Source: Parapristionchus giblindavisi (Eukaryota > Nematoda > Chromadorea > Rhabditida > Diplogasteridae). Taken from it: a stretch of DNA of 64,000 nucleotides. How positions within the stretch are numbered: position 1 is the first letter of the stretch; every line of letters starts with the position of its first letter. The translations under genes were made by a program, and so were the position numbers. The notes under the pieces are model-generated. The model saw only the letters and a list, made by a program, of their open reading frames with translations. It ran no database searches and was not told the DNA's origin. Positions 23,801 to 35,199 of the stretch are shown one piece after another. The stretch covers positions 907,001 to 971,000 of the forward strand of contig CALSFV010000027.1 in the NCBI GenBank assembly GCA_943737045.1. The letters run 5' to 3'.

Positions 23801-26800
23801 CCTCAGTCATGTCAAGAACAGCGGTGAAATATGTTTAAAACTATCAAATTTCCAAATTGAGCGATTAGGGATTACTGTAGGTGCACACAATAATTACGAT
23901 TTTCGTTATAAAAACGATTTGTTCGCATTATTCATATTTTTAAAAAAATATGATTTTCAAACTGAAGATGTGTTATGATATTTAGAAGCGATTGAGCAAA
24001 TAAAAAGTTGTAGGCTTGTTATAGTGAAATAGTGAAAATTAATTAAATGTGAATTTATTTTCGAAAATTCCCGATTCCAGCCTTCGTTGTACGTTGATCA
24101 AAAAACTCACCTAGACAATAGTTTCTTAGAATTAGCTAAGGATTCGATTGAGCCCACTCCCGCATCGATTAGATTCCAAATAAACTTTTTAGGAAAAGGC
24201 GCCAAATCGTTGTGTGGTCACCCCCTGAAGCGAATTTTCAATTGGAAGCAATTTCCAAGTACCAGTGTACTTCACTCATGCAGCCTGTAATTATGACACA
24301 TAAAACAGAAAAATTCATTTTTCATCGATACCGCACCTATGTGGATTTTCTCAGATAGCGTGATGTAACATACTTTTTGACCTATGCGACTCAGATATTT
24401 TTAAAATCGATAAATCGAAATTAAAAATTACGGTTTCATATAGTCCAGACAAGTGAGGGTGTAGGCGTCGTTGCCAATGTCACCAGCACTCAACTGAGAC
24501 GAGATAGCGATGGCTGTCACCCATACGAGTTCGACGGTCGCACGCGACAACTCCGCTGCCACTTGCAGCATCACGACGGACGACTGAAACAGATGATCGA
24601 TCATACACTGCCATACCCTCGTAATGCGATGATCGACCCACTATATATGGCTCATTTTCAGCCACTTGATACAAAAATAAGCGAAAAATAACGAATTTTC
24701 AAAGTCGCCATACCATATTTCGAAAATCGACCCACTATAAAAACAAACAAAAAAAGAAAATGCATGATGCTCGATTACTGCTAATCTCGCCACACGGTGC
24801 AGTGGAGCGGATCGCTTAAAATTATATCGACCAACAGTTTGCTACGATTCATGGGAACGGCTTCAAATGTTATTTCGAATAGCAACGTTACAAATTTTCA
24901 AAAAAATGCAATAGTAATCATGACAAGAAACCAACCGCTGTCGACGTCCACGAATTTTCGTAGTAATCCCAGAGTAGATTGCCTCGACGTGCCTCCCATC
25001 GCTTCTTCTCTTCCTGAAACATTTATGGACAATCAATAAATATTCCTCAACTAATCAATAAATTCTTCTCAATAACTAATCAATAAATTCCTATCAACCA
25101 ATCAATAACCGTACATTCTTGAGCACTCTCCTCTCCATATTCTCCATTCTCTTTCGATGTCTTCCTGCTGCATTCTCATCGATTCCTTCATCATCATCCT
25201 CATCGCCTTCCTCTTCTTCATCTACAATCAAGAAGTAATAAGTAATTGTAATAAGCAATGAGTAACAATTAATAATCAATGGAAAATTATCAAGGACCAA
25301 TTGATACACGCCTTGTCGCGCAATGTGGATAGTGTGAAACGAGAAAGCGATAGGTTAATCAACAATATAACATCACCCGTTTCATTGTTTTTTCATGGAT
25401 ACGTATTATTATTATTATTGTCACAGAACTTCTCAAATGAATTTATCACTGCGCAGACTTGTCGCGCAATAAAGAATGAGTGAAACGAGAAAGCGACAGG
25501 TTATTTGCAATGGAGTGTTTCTATTCTTCATCTGCGACCGTTATTTCCGTTATCGTCTTACATTATTTAGTTTTAAGTTGCAAAGGGCATGAGGCCGATT
25601 GATCACTGCACGTCTTGTCGCGAAATGGGGATTGCGTGAAACGAGAAAGCGACAGGGCGTTTGTAATTGTACGTATTGAACGAGAATTGAATGTATACTG
25701 ACAATGGCGGAATATGCGAGATTGAGATAAGAAAGTTGCTACAAGTTAAAAAAGGAAAATAAGCCCTCTCACTTTTGCACGCTCTCTCATTTATCCTGTT
25801 TCCCCCCTGCCAGATGAGAGAGTGTACAAAAGCGAGAGGGCAAATTTGCCATTTCCACTTTTGGCAACTTTCCTATTCCAGCTCCTCTTACAATTAGATG
25901 ACCAATTGATAGCATTAATATCCCCAAAACACACCAATGTGTGAACCTGATTGTTGTGGATCGACCGCTCTGGCGACGAGTATCGACCGCTCTAGTGCGA
26001 CTAGAGAGACAGGCATGAAGAATGGATAATGACGTTACATTTGCCTATGAAGATTCCTTTGTGACTGCAGCACAAAGACGACTATATAAGACCCTCCCAA
26101 TCTCTGATAAACCAGTCTATACTGACTCGTCCTGTTGTCTATTGACATTATATTGATACGCGGAATGTCGGCATCCAACTCTGATAAAGGTTGATTTAGG
26201 TTAATTTTGCTAATATGATAATATATTACTACCGATTAAGAATCTTAATTTAAGATTACTCACTGAAGAATTTGTCTACGGTATGAGCATTGTGTGAAAC
26301 GAGAAAGCGACAGGATTGCACACCAAACCAAACGTTCCATCGCCTCCATTCTATTCCTCCATCCCCATATGTTTGTATGATTGATCTCACGCTTCTACTT
26401 CTCATTTTATTGCTTAATTATACATTATCCTATTTAAGGTTAACACATTATGTAAATGATCGTGTATGCATAGGTCGAATAGAGCTACGTCACAAATTTT
26501 CAAAATACGGCCAGGTTTCCAAATAAAATCGCCTCAGATATGAAATAACGAGCATTTATCGGCTAAATCAACGCGCTAGTAGAATTGTGTGAAAAGAAAA
26601 AAAAGATATATAATGTATTCAACCATTTTCCAGTACGTTTCCTAATATGTAATGTTCATTACGTACTTGCATAGTAAAGCATTATTACAATCATTATTCA
26701 ATGGTATGTATGCCAAATCAGCCTCGACCAACGGTCATTTATACAATTCATAATGCTATTATGAATTCATGAAACACGAAAGCCATCGGTAACTCCATCA

Positions 26801-27718
26801 TCATGTAGGATTGCTCACAAATGAACGTAATATGAAAAAGAGCGTTGTTGTTTTTTTCTTTCTTCTTGTTAAATTTTGTAATCTATCTTTTATATAAACC
26901 GTTGCAAGCTACGAGCAATGGATCAAATCTACAGGGAGAAACGTCAATCCACAGGGTGTACCCAGAACCTGGCTATTGCAGAAAAAAAGCCTATAAAGTG
27001 AAACTCAATGGAAAAAGTAAAACATAAAAGGAGTTAAATACAACACCACAGGTTTCGTATACAACGAAGTACAGTGGAGGTTTTTAATACTTTCTTTCTC
27101 TTTGTGTGCAACCGACGAACAAATGATTGCATTAATGGCTCACCTTCGTCATCATTCTCGCTCTCCGCGGCGAAAATCTCATCAGCACGAGGAATCCTAA
27201 AAGAATATTGATTTTTTTATTGATTGAATATTCACAGTAGTCAGCGAGTACCTTAAACTACCGTACCTCCAACTTTTTAAATATTACTCTCAATCTCAAG
27301 AAACAATTAACAATCGTACTCTAAAAAATTAGTAAGGAATATTCTCCATATGTTTACCGTATATTAAAAAACACCGTATACTTTAAACTACCGTATGCTG
27401 TAAACTACAGTATACTGTAAACTACCGTATACTGTAAACCACCGTATATTGTAAACTTCCATATACAGTAAACTACAGTATACCTTAAACTACCGTATAC
27501 TGCAAACTACCATATACTGTAAACCACCGATTACTATAAACTACAGTATACCTTAAACTACCGTATACTGCAAACTACCATATACTATAAACTACCGTAT
27601 ACTGTAAATTACTGTACTTCAACTCCTGGTCGACCTCTTTGCCGATGCAGACGACGCGAATCTGGCCGTCATCGCTGTAGACGTTGTCCACGTCCAGAGG
27701 ACGTCTATAATTACACAA

Positions 27719-27758
<40 letters not shown>

Positions 27759-30081
27759 AAATTGATATTTAAGTGTAGGCCAATGCAAAGTCAATGCATA
27801 AGTCAGTGTTCTCGAAAAATCTGCATCTAACAGTAAAAAATAGAACAACATGCAATATGTACAGTTGTAGTAATTATTACGGGCCGTTTACGGCATTCAA
27901 CATCTTGTCCAAGAATGGCTGAATCATTCAATCTACTTTCTACAATGCATTCTCTATTCACATTCCAATTGCTAAAAGAGAGAATCTTCGTAGCTCATTT
28001 GCACATCGTACTACTCGTTTTCTGTGTAATTTACATCGTATCTGTAATCCACTGTTGTCAATTCAGTCTATCAAATTTCACCTATTTCGCCATCCACAAC
28101 TTCCCCATACTCTACAAGTCGAAGTACTCAATCTTTAGTTGTCTATCCCGGTGATTCCATTATGATCCAACCCCTCACATGGATCTGAACGGTCCCCTTC
28201 CCGTTCTGAGGCTTCGTCCACCTCACTCTAACTGGATCACTAGCGATTTGATAGCTATCGATTAACCCCTGTCACCTTCCCCAAGTCCTTCCTATCATTA
28301 TTATAATTATTTTTCTCATCGTTTCTGTATTTGCTGTCGCACCTGTCACGGGTGTATCAAATAAATAAAATAAATAAAATAAAACTTTATCAACCGGCTG
28401 GAATTGTGTTTCATTCGATTGCATTAGCCCACAGTGCCTGTGCGCTACAATTTGAAGCGGTCAAATGAATCATAATATTTATATTATTATTATAGATTAA
28501 TAATGATCATACGTGGGCAACACTGCCGCTAGCGGCAATACACCCCCGATTTTTGGCACCAGACCCCCGATTTTCCAAAAAAAATACTTAAAATGACGTA
28601 TTTGCTCCATTTTTGGCTTCCGACCCCCGATTTTCATTTCCAGCGACAATGCCCGCCCACGCATGATAATGATAATAATAGATGTAACATTCTAGCATAC
28701 CTCGAGTCGACAATAAACACAGTGCACGCGGGCGGAATAGGCATATCACTCATGGCACGAGTCGCACCGCAGTTGAACAACACAAAGTTACTCCCTACAA
28801 ATAAAAGTATTTATTTATTTATTCCATTAAAAATAAATTCATAAACACTAGAGGGGTATCGATGTTACGCATTATTCTTTATTCTAACAAATAATACGTA
28901 ACATTAAAAACAATGACATGTCATCACATGGGTAGATGGATGTACGTCGCTAAGGTAGCGATATCGGTAATATCGATATTGTTCTCAAAATAACATCAAA
29001 GTGACACCCCAAGCTAATTTTACACTCAACATTGGCAATACTCCCTCACTTTCTTTATCTACGAGTGAGCGTTGTCAGTGATTAGCTTGGGGTGTCACAG
29101 TGGCAATAATGCTTGCAAGAAGTTTTGAACAATAGGCGTGAGAACTAATTCCGATACTCCTCTCCCTCATGTTAAAGAATTTACCGATCTAGGAATTACC
29201 TACACCAACTCTCTATCCTTCGCCCCTCACATCCAATCTATCGTATCAAAAGCCAAAAGCAGATGCGCTTATATTTACCGTATCTTCTCCTCTCGCAGTC
29301 TTAAACTATACGCACGTTTATTCTCTATCTACGTTAGGCCTATTCTTGAATATGCCTCTGAACTTTGGTCTCCGCACGAACAATATCTTATTGATCTTAT
29401 TGAGAAAGTACAACAAGATTATACCCGTCGCATCTATGCTAAATGTCTCCAACCTCGCATATCATATTCTGACCGTTTGTTAGCTCTAAATCTCGAACCA
29501 CTTGAACGTAGGCGCGCACTTATTGATTTATGTTTCACTTATAAGGCACTTAATAGATTCATAGAATTTGACAATTCATCTATCTTCCGATTATCATTTT
29601 CCTACAATAGATACTCCTCTCGCAGAAATAATTTCCAACTTGTCAAATATAATTGTAAATCCAAACGTTTTTTGAACTTTATCTCAAACAGAGTTGTCAA
29701 TTCTTGGAATTTACTGCCTAATTCTACCATAATCTGTCCTACTGTCAAAGTCTTTCGTAATTGTATTTCTACCTATGCTTTGTAACTAAAGTTTTATCGT
29801 CATTATGTATTTATTCAACCTTACTACCTCGTTGTGGTATTGTATTTATGTGTCCCTAATGCATTTCTCTATGTATCTCATTATCATTCTTACCTGAAAC
29901 GCACATAAAGATATTTTTATTACTATATACTTTTACGATGTGTTTGAGTTTCACTCGAGTGTTAAAATCACACCTTGTTCAAAGTGTTCCTGTAGCGTCT
30001 TTTCCAGTGAAGTCCAATTCGAGACTGGCACTACTGAATATGCGACGTCGTCGCACGAAAAGAGATGCTGCAATTACCATA

Positions 30082-30119
<38 letters not shown>

Positions 30120-30930
30120 CGTATTACTATTGTTGTTGTTACTATTATTGCAACTATTAGTGTCATAAGTCGTGTATTACGCCATTGCGCAAAGTCCGTT
30201 GCAAAAGATCATATTCGTTCTAATATCAATCAATATTTGAACAAGCAAACTGTTGCGTTCTTGACAGTCATTGTATAGTGTCAATATTAGAATAGATATA
30301 TCCGATTGCGTCATGGATTGACCATTGTCTAGGATATGGCGTGAAGAGTATGACCAAGGTCACGAGGATTAGCCAGGACTGGTGGTTCAAACGTGAGGAC
30401 AGATAAGGCAGGATTGGCGTTTTAACGATTCTATACTGACGGGAAACTCTCTAAAACGCGACAATACAGAAATATTCTACCATAAGCGAGATGACTAGCT
30501 AACTCCAGTCCCTTTTTTTAATGATCTGGGCTTCTACAGTAGTTCCGATTTAACGAGCATAGCTAATAGTAAGTGAATTGAACTTTTCGATTACAGTATC
30601 GGCCGGTTTACAATCGAACAAGCGCGCCATAGGAGACGTCATATATCTATTGCTTACCATAAGTATGGAGGAACTACATAGTGCATCGATATCATTGGCT
30701 ACGACCAGAACGACGTGCTGCAAAGAGAAAACATTGACATATTTGGAGGAAATTGAATTGACAGTGATAGAGCATCAGTTTTTATGACTAACCAATAGTT
30801 TTTTTTCTTATTTATATACTACACCAGCACGAACAACAAGACGCATTGATTAAGTAGTGAAAATGTTTGAACTAACTTTCCTCCTGACGATATCGTAGAA
30901 ATTGGCACGGAACGGCTCTCTGACCAACAT
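17850..30930 (-). CDS. CDC45: CDC45 DNA replication initiation factor, 20 exons
   Basis: CDC45 is the helicase cofactor that joins MCM2-7 and GINS to form the CMG replicative helicase in the nucleus. Exons (minus strand): 30877-30930, 30658-30717, 29974-30067, 28701-28794, 27618-27704, 27144-27196, 25115-25221, 24936-25013, 24432-24583, 22555-22681, 22329-22411, 22176-22236, 21917-22029, 19583-19645, 19399-19459, 19074-19174, 18755-18882, 18488-18551, 18085-18161, 17850-17920. They total 1728 nt and encode 575 aa, close to the family's usual 560-650. All phases close without stops. The start MLVREPFRANFYDIV matches the family N-terminus. Residues 19-32 (HVVLVVANDIDALC) carry the DHH-like VANDID core. 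An acidic insert follows near residues 140-160 (EEEEGDEDDD). Conserved blocks YQHWSL, HLGFNERVSAFDVA and FMGRAFERAA follow, and the C-terminus is FFDQLQTLLETV. Several introns are swollen by transposons. Certainty is high for the family; exact small splice choices could shift. Confidence 0.95.
18370..18480. repeat. AT-rich ATTATGTATTAT microsatellite in CDC45 intron 18
   Basis: Short TATTATGTATTA repeats lie directly right of exon 18 of the intact gene on the intron 18 side. They are absent from the equivalent place in copy A, which instead holds a CCGAAACTAGACTC repeat block at 7509-7632. Confidence 0.45.
20368..20438 (+). pseudogene. tRNA-like sequence in left arm of palindrome
   Basis: It has TAGTGTAGTGG (A-box-like), GGTTCGATCCC (perfect B-box) and a spacing typical of a tRNA body. 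The acceptor ends do not pair convincingly, so it looks like a Pol III promoter module derived from a tRNA rather than a functional tRNA. Confidence 0.6.
20733..20803 (-). pseudogene. tRNA-like sequence in right arm of palindrome
   Basis: Inverted partner of 20368-20438, with GGGATCGAACC on the plus strand (the B-box reversed). It is almost identical to the other arm. Confidence 0.6.
21030..21480. other. CDC45 intron 13 sequence with a TACCCACCCG repeat
   Basis: Right of the palindrome the intron contains a diverged inverted repeat built from CCCACCCGCAAAA/TGGGTACC-like words at about 21140-21350. It could be an old MITE of about 210 bp; ends could not be fixed. Confidence 0.35.
21514..21582 (+). 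pseudogene. tRNA-like sequence in CDC45 intron 13
   Basis: It contains TAGCTCAGTGG, a canonical A-box, and GGTTCGATTCT, a near-perfect B-box, with a CTTGTAA segment where the anticodon would be. The acceptor stem GAGCGTC has no matching partner at the 3' end. It is probably a tRNA pseudogene or the head of a SINE, opposite in strand to CDC45. Confidence 0.5.
22240..22325. repeat. GATCAAAGATCAAACTACA tandem units in CDC45 intron 11
   Basis: About four copies of a roughly 20-bp unit fill this short intron. Single copies of GATCAAAGATC recur across the window, for example near 6450, 8260, 17650 and 63240, mostly inside introns. Confidence 0.7.
22812..24386. mobile_element. Large palindromic member of the CATAGGTCGAA family
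   Basis: The left end CATAGGTCGAATAGC and right end ACTTTTTGACCTATG match the small MITE family. The flanks CGACACAG and CGACTCAG agree at 7 of 8 positions, so an 8-bp duplication is likely. The interior is an extra palindrome of about 1.4 kb. Its arms each encode two short matching ORFs: FLELAQDSIEPTPASI (23038-23241 minus, 24087-24290 plus) and CLKLSNFQIDRLGITVGAH (23350-23613 minus, 23772-23978 plus). The element fills CDC45 intron 9. Whether the mirrored ORFs are protein-coding is unknown. Confidence 0.8.
25222..25951. other. CDC45 intron 6, left part
   Basis: Holds three copies of GTGAAACGAGAAAGCG (25335, 25470, 25640) and, at about 25750-25870, a small palindrome of the GAGAGAGTGTACAAA type. 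It is paralogous to parts of 1300-1700 and 14270-14420. No exon other than those of CDC45 was seen. Confidence 0.55.
25952..26180. mobile_element. Solo LTR, 229 bp
   Basis: The segment starts TGTTGTGGATCGACC, ends CATCCAACT, and holds a TATA-like ACTATATAAGACC at about 26080. CTGAT occurs exactly on each side (25947-25951 and 26181-26185), a 5-bp duplication typical of LTR retroelement integration. Paralogous sites near 5905 and 16263 read straight through CTGAT/CTGATGAAGATT without the insert. Only the LTR remains; no internal retroelement genes are present. The BEL/Pao group is possible from the TGTTG...CAACT ends, but this is a guess. Confidence 0.8.
27355..27615. repeat. CTACCGTATACTGTAAA tandem array in CDC45 intron 5
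   Basis: About fourteen imperfect copies of an 18-bp unit, with CCGTATAC, CAGTATAC and CCATATAC variants, run up to the donor side of exon 5. A shorter version stands at 17020-17090 in the duplicated fragment. Confidence 0.8.
27720..27758. repeat. (ATT)n microsatellite
   Basis: A pure ATT run next to the acceptor of CDC45 exon 5. Similar runs stand at about 30085-30120, 34938-34980, 48507-48560 and 59958-60008. Confidence 0.9.
27900..28390 (+). mobile_element. 5'-truncated non-LTR retrotransposon tail
   Basis: One reading frame at about 27925-28140 gives FYNAFSIHIPIAKRENLRSS and FAHRTTRFLCNL, like the C-terminal tail of CR1/jockey-type reverse transcriptase ORFs. It is followed by a 3' UTR and an (AAATAAAT)n tail ending near 28388. 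All upstream parts are missing. It lies in CDC45 intron 4 and on the opposite strand. Confidence 0.65.
28508..28667. mobile_element. MITE with GCCGCTAGCGGC core
   Basis: The ends CATACGTGGGC and GCCCACGCATG are inverted repeats flanked by ATAATGAT on both sides (8-bp duplication). It is related to the copy at about 16577-16762. It sits in CDC45 intron 4. Confidence 0.78.
28985..29110. mobile_element. Small AAGCTAATTT...GTGTCAC palindromic MITE
   Basis: A 100-120-bp palindrome with outer ends GTGACACCCCAAGCTAAT and ATTAGCTTGGGGTGTCAC. Relatives stand at about 36275-36385, 45045-45160, 50775-50880, 51795-51900, 52270-52385, 52803-52910 and 61955-62075. Confidence 0.7.
29130..29930 (+). mobile_element. 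5'-truncated LINE (jockey/CR1-type) with reverse-transcriptase C-terminus
   Basis: A 215-aa open frame (29138-29785) contains FTDLGITYTNSLSFAPHI, YVRPILEYASELWSP and LEPLERRRALIDLCFTYK. These are typical of the region after the reverse-transcriptase palm in jockey/CR1 non-LTR elements. The 3' UTR follows, with CCTCGTTGTGGTATTGTAT at about 29827-29845. Endonuclease and catalytic reverse-transcriptase domains are missing. It lies in CDC45 intron 3, opposite strand. The long open frame suggests a fairly young insertion. Confidence 0.88.
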
Positions 30931-31726
30931 TGAAAGGGGTGATGAGGCCTGCTAAAGGTGGTAATGATGATAATCGTGATTACAGAAGGGCTGGTAATAT
31001 AACAGGGTAACCACAATCTTTACTTACATTGACAGGCAGAGAAGCGATTAAAAGAACACCGATCAATCAATCAATCGATCGATCGATCGATCAATCAGAC
31101 AATCAACCGATCAATCAACTGATCAATCAGAACGCGAGAGTCAAAGGATATCAGACTAAGTGACAAAAGACCATTCAAAGACGGAAGCAATAACAGTACG
31201 ATTATTCTTGCCCTTCAAACATTAGTAACTACGAAAGCTGTGGATAAGCCGTGAAAAAATGCCTACAAGAATGATAAGAGCCACCGGCGGAAAATATTCG
31301 CGCGCAGTGAGCTCAAACTAGATTACGGTAGTTGTATATGATCATGAACTAACCTTTATTATTTGAAATATGCATTTTGGATTGCGAATTTTCTTGTTTT
31401 ATGGTAAATTAAGCAGCATGCACTGTTGATCATATGAGACTTACAATAAAGCTAGTTGATCTAAAATGAACCTATAAAATCTTAATTTTATTAATAAAAT
31501 CATTTCGCGATGAATGGTGACGGTGTCGACGCTGTTTATATCCACCATATTCTTTCTAGAAAGAGCTGGTTGAAATGAAAGTTTAATCGTACTTTTACAT
31601 CGTTTTCGTCCATATTTCACCCTTGTTAGTTCGTTAAACCTTCTCGTAGTGGTTGCTAGAATTGCATAGCAATAGGGTAATTGAGATGTCTATCATAAAT
31701 TATGAGTTTATTGCCAGGTAATCACA
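30931..31726. promoter_or_regulatory. Divergent intergenic spacer between CDC45 and EIF1AD-like gene
   Basis: The two start codons are 796 bp apart and point away from each other, so this stretch must hold both promoters. It contains a GATCAATCAATC/GATCGATC tandem at about 31058-31130 and no recognisable TATA box at a telling position. No transposon ends were seen, unlike almost every other gap here. Confidence 0.55.
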
Positions 31727-34700
31727 ATGTCGGTCGCATCTAAGCGTCGTTATATGATGAATAAGCTCGACTATGAGATGTACACTCCAGTCGAAGGTGA
31801 CTCCATCGCACAGGTCGTTGCTGCACGAGGAAATAATCTCCATGAGGTACTTTACGCTTTTTTGCATCGCTCGAAATAGCTTTATTTAAATCTTGCAATA
31901 CCATGCATTTATATTTGTTCCTAATTGTAGTGAAATAAAAGTACTGATCAGTTTGCATTCAAAGTTATCGCAAAGATGACTCAATGTAATGCTTATAGTT
32001 TTGTGTTTCTGTTCTATGATTAAATCCTTCCAGATCATCGATGAACAAGGAGAGACGTACCTCGTGAGTATGCCCAGTAAATTCCGCAAGGTGAGCTTCA
32101 CTTTTACCCTTATCGGTCAAATAAATCGAATAGAACCTCGAAATATAGCGATGATCGCCATGACCACAACAACTGTGCAATTCTGATGACTCCTTAAACG
32201 ATTTTCGGCTTATTGCATCTGGAAATTGTGAGCAATTGTGCAATGTTGAGCTCGAACCATAACCTATTGAATATTGAAATAGATGATAATAAATGCATTC
32301 ATACAATGGAAAGCTAGTGAATCAAAAGTAATTAGTAAGGACACGATTCACTTTTACGTCCATTTGGTTCTAGGCAGTGAATGGGGCTTAGTGGGGCTGG
32401 TTATCTCCAGTATTAGCCCCAATGTTTTCTGATCGGTAGTGACCATAGGTCGAATAGCTAGGTTATCAGTTTTCAAAATGCGGTCAGGTTTTTCAATTTT
32501 TGGCAAAGTTTGGTCGAAATACGGTCAGGTTTTTCGATGTTTGTGAAATTTTGGCTCAAAATGCTGTCACGTTTTTCGATTTTTGGGAAATTTTAGCTCA
32601 AAATGCGGTCAGACTTGGTACTGTGTAACAAGCTTTTCGACCTATGGTAGTGACTTACAATGAGATCTTAGCTAATTTACCACTCATCCATCCTTATCAA
32701 TCCTTAATTATGTACTTTCACAGGCTGTATGGATTCGTAAAGGCCAATTCATCGTGGTCAGGCCGATTGAAGAAGGTTCCAAGGTACGCACAACATGCAT
32801 CAGCCTTGTAGTATGATGGGACACCCGTTGTCCTTGTTGTAGAATTTTGTCAAAAACATACATTTTCGAGCACCCACATTGTGAGTGAGCACTTTTTGTC
32901 GATGCGGTCAGTTTTGAAACTCGATACCCATCTAGGAATATGCGGGAGATCGAGATTAGTAAGAGTCACCTAAGATCGCTTCGAGTACTTTAGATGTTGA
33001 TCGGGTCAGTTTTGTTCTAATTTCGGGTCAGTTTATAATTCGCAAAAACAACTGATTGTGAGTGGGGCGAAAATGTATGGTCAAAAAGTATTGGATTGCG
33101 ACTAAAACGCTATGGGAAATGTTGTACATTAGTCACTAAAAATATTGGACACTAGTACTTTAAAAACAATTTTCATCTAGACTCTCGTAGTGCTGCTTAC
33201 AATCAGCTATGAACATACCACTAACAATGAGTGTATTTCTGATTTATCGTTGAATTCCTACTAGGAATTTCCTAGTATTTTCATGAAAGCATATTATGAC
33301 CTATCAATCAATAAAAATCATATCTTTTCAGGTCCGTGCCGAGATCGAGCACGTACTTGATGCAGAGAACGTACTCCAAATCCGAAAAGAGGGCAAGTGG
33401 CCCGAGAGATTCGAGGTGAGACTAAGTACTGTATAGTTAGCGAGGTTTCGATTTCGAAATGTTTCATTTCGATGGAGAAGGTGGCATTTATTGATCGATG
33501 TGGACGATATTGCTCTACTGTGTTCTGCATTTATTGATCGATTTACATAGTAGTATGCCAAATGTCTCTCTAAGTGTTCCGTTCACGTAATTTTGACATT
33601 TCACGAATTAATGTTCACTGAAATGTAATCTTATCCGAAAAATAATATATTATTCTAATAAAATATAGTATTTTAATAAAATATGGAATTGTAATAATAA
33701 AATAAAATATTGTAATCTAATAACTCTGCAGACTGAGGCCAAGCTGCTCACTCGCGGAGTGAAGAACAACGGAGGAGTGCTTGCCAAGGATGAAAATACG
33801 GAAGGAGCATCGGGTGGAGGAGACCAACGATTGACCAAGAGTATCATTGATGAGGATATGCTGCCACCGAGGTAGGCTGTGGTACGGTATGGTATGCTGT
33901 GATACGGTAAGGCATGCTGGGTGTTACGGTAGTTATATGTCACCGAGGTAGGCTGGATTACGGTAGTTGTACGGTATGGTATGCTGGGTTACGGCAATGG
34001 TACTATATGCGACAGCATCGGTCTTGCTATTAGTTGTTGGGTAGGTATGGGTTATCTAGACATTGGTGTGAAACTTGGTTTCAAGTGGTTTTTGCGAATT
34101 GTTGATTTATTTTGATGAGAACATTTGAACTTCAAATTTTGGAGTTGCGAAATAAGAGAGGAATTAACATGAATTAATGAATCAATGTAGTGAGTCTAAT
34201 CGACTGTTTCATTCTAAAATTACGAGATTTTTGTCCATTCCAAGATCTGAATAATAGCATTTATTTTATATTTATTTAATTTAATTTAGTGGCTCAGAAG
34301 ACGAATCTGACGAGGGTGATGATGAGGATGAGGACGAAGACGGTATTTTAATTAATTTATTTATTTATTTAAACAAAAATTTATTTGCCAAACGTAACTT
34401 CTTCATGCTTTTTTGCACGAATCTAGATTGTTCTTGTACAAGAAAGTAGGTAGAAGTACTTTATTAATAAAATATAAACCTGGAGAGTTATGATTTATTG
34501 ATTTATTGTATTTTTCAGAGGTGGAGTCGGGAGAGGAGGTACCGGGAGAAATAGATGAGGATGAAGAAGAAGATGAGGAAGATGATGAACCAATCACGTA
34601 CAATCCCAATCGATCTCAGGCACCTGGAGATAGACGGTTTGTGGAGATTATTGATTGATTTCTGATTATCGATTTAATTCAAATTATCGATCGAATACAC

Positions 34701-35004
34701 CAAATAAGGTTTATTCGATCGATAATCTGAATGGAGTTGCCCACATTGGGTTTGAATATGGATATTTTCCGAATATTTTGTTTGTTACCGACTAACTTAG
34801 AACAAAATACATTGAGAAAGAGAATGATAGTTTTTGTGGAAGTTAAACAATTTATAATTACATCAACTGCTAATTAGTATTTTCAATCTATATATATATA
34901 TATATTATATTCTATTATTCACGAATCCATAAATTATTATTATTATTATTATTATTCGTATTATTATTATTATTATTATATTATTTTTCAGAAGGGAAAC
35001 CTGA
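31727..35004 (+). CDS. EIF1AD: EIF1AD-like eIF1A-domain protein, 8 exons
   Basis: Exons: 31727-31846, 32034-32090, 32724-32783, 33332-33415, 33732-33871, 34290-34342, 34519-34636, 34992-35004. The total is 645 nt and 214 aa, and all phases close. The N-terminal half is an S1-like OB fold of the eIF1A type. Markers are ARGNNLHEIIDEQGETYLVS (about residues 35-54), MPSKFRK, VWIRKGQFIVVRPIEEGSK and KEGKWPERF, which follow human EIF1AD closely. The C-terminal third is very acidic (SEDESDEGDDEDEDED and EIDEDEEEDEEDDEP). EIF1AD is a nuclear protein tied to stress response and small-subunit biology; its molecular role is not settled. It is distinct from eIF1A itself, whose OB fold lacks this NLHE/MPSKFRK pairing. 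A MITE sits in intron 2. Confidence 0.93.
32444..32646. mobile_element. CATAGGTCGAA-family MITE in EIF1AD intron 2
   Basis: The ends CATAGGTCGAATAGC and GCTTTTCGACCTATG are inverted repeats, with GTAGTGAC on both sides (8-bp duplication). The interior is three tandem units of about 41 bp containing TGCGGTCAGGTTTTTCGA. Confidence 0.9.
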
Positions 35005-35183
35005 GACACCCTTGATCCGCTACGGTATTCTCCCGACGATTCCAAATCGATAATCTACGAGCCTTATTTGCCTGTGTTTCCTGCTTTTTTTGCTCCACTC
35101 ACAACCTCATATCTTCTTTCCCTATGTTAGTCCAAGAAGTTTTGTTATTTCCTTTATTGTTACTCATGCTTGGGTTCGTTAGT

Positions 35184-35189
35184 AATAAA
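35184..35189 (+). terminator. Polyadenylation signal of the EIF1AD-like gene
   Basis: AATAAA lies 180 bp after the stop codon, in a T-rich context. No other AATAAA is closer. Confidence 0.5.
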
Positions 35190-35199
35190 TTTGTTACTC

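Noticed and set aside
27355..27615. CRISPR-like array of short repeats
   Set aside because: Units are contiguous without spacers and lie in an intron of a eukaryotic gene.
29138..29785. 215-aa ORF as a host gene
   Set aside because: It matches the C-terminal part of LINE reverse-transcriptase ORFs and lies antisense in an intron with a LINE 3' UTR behind it.
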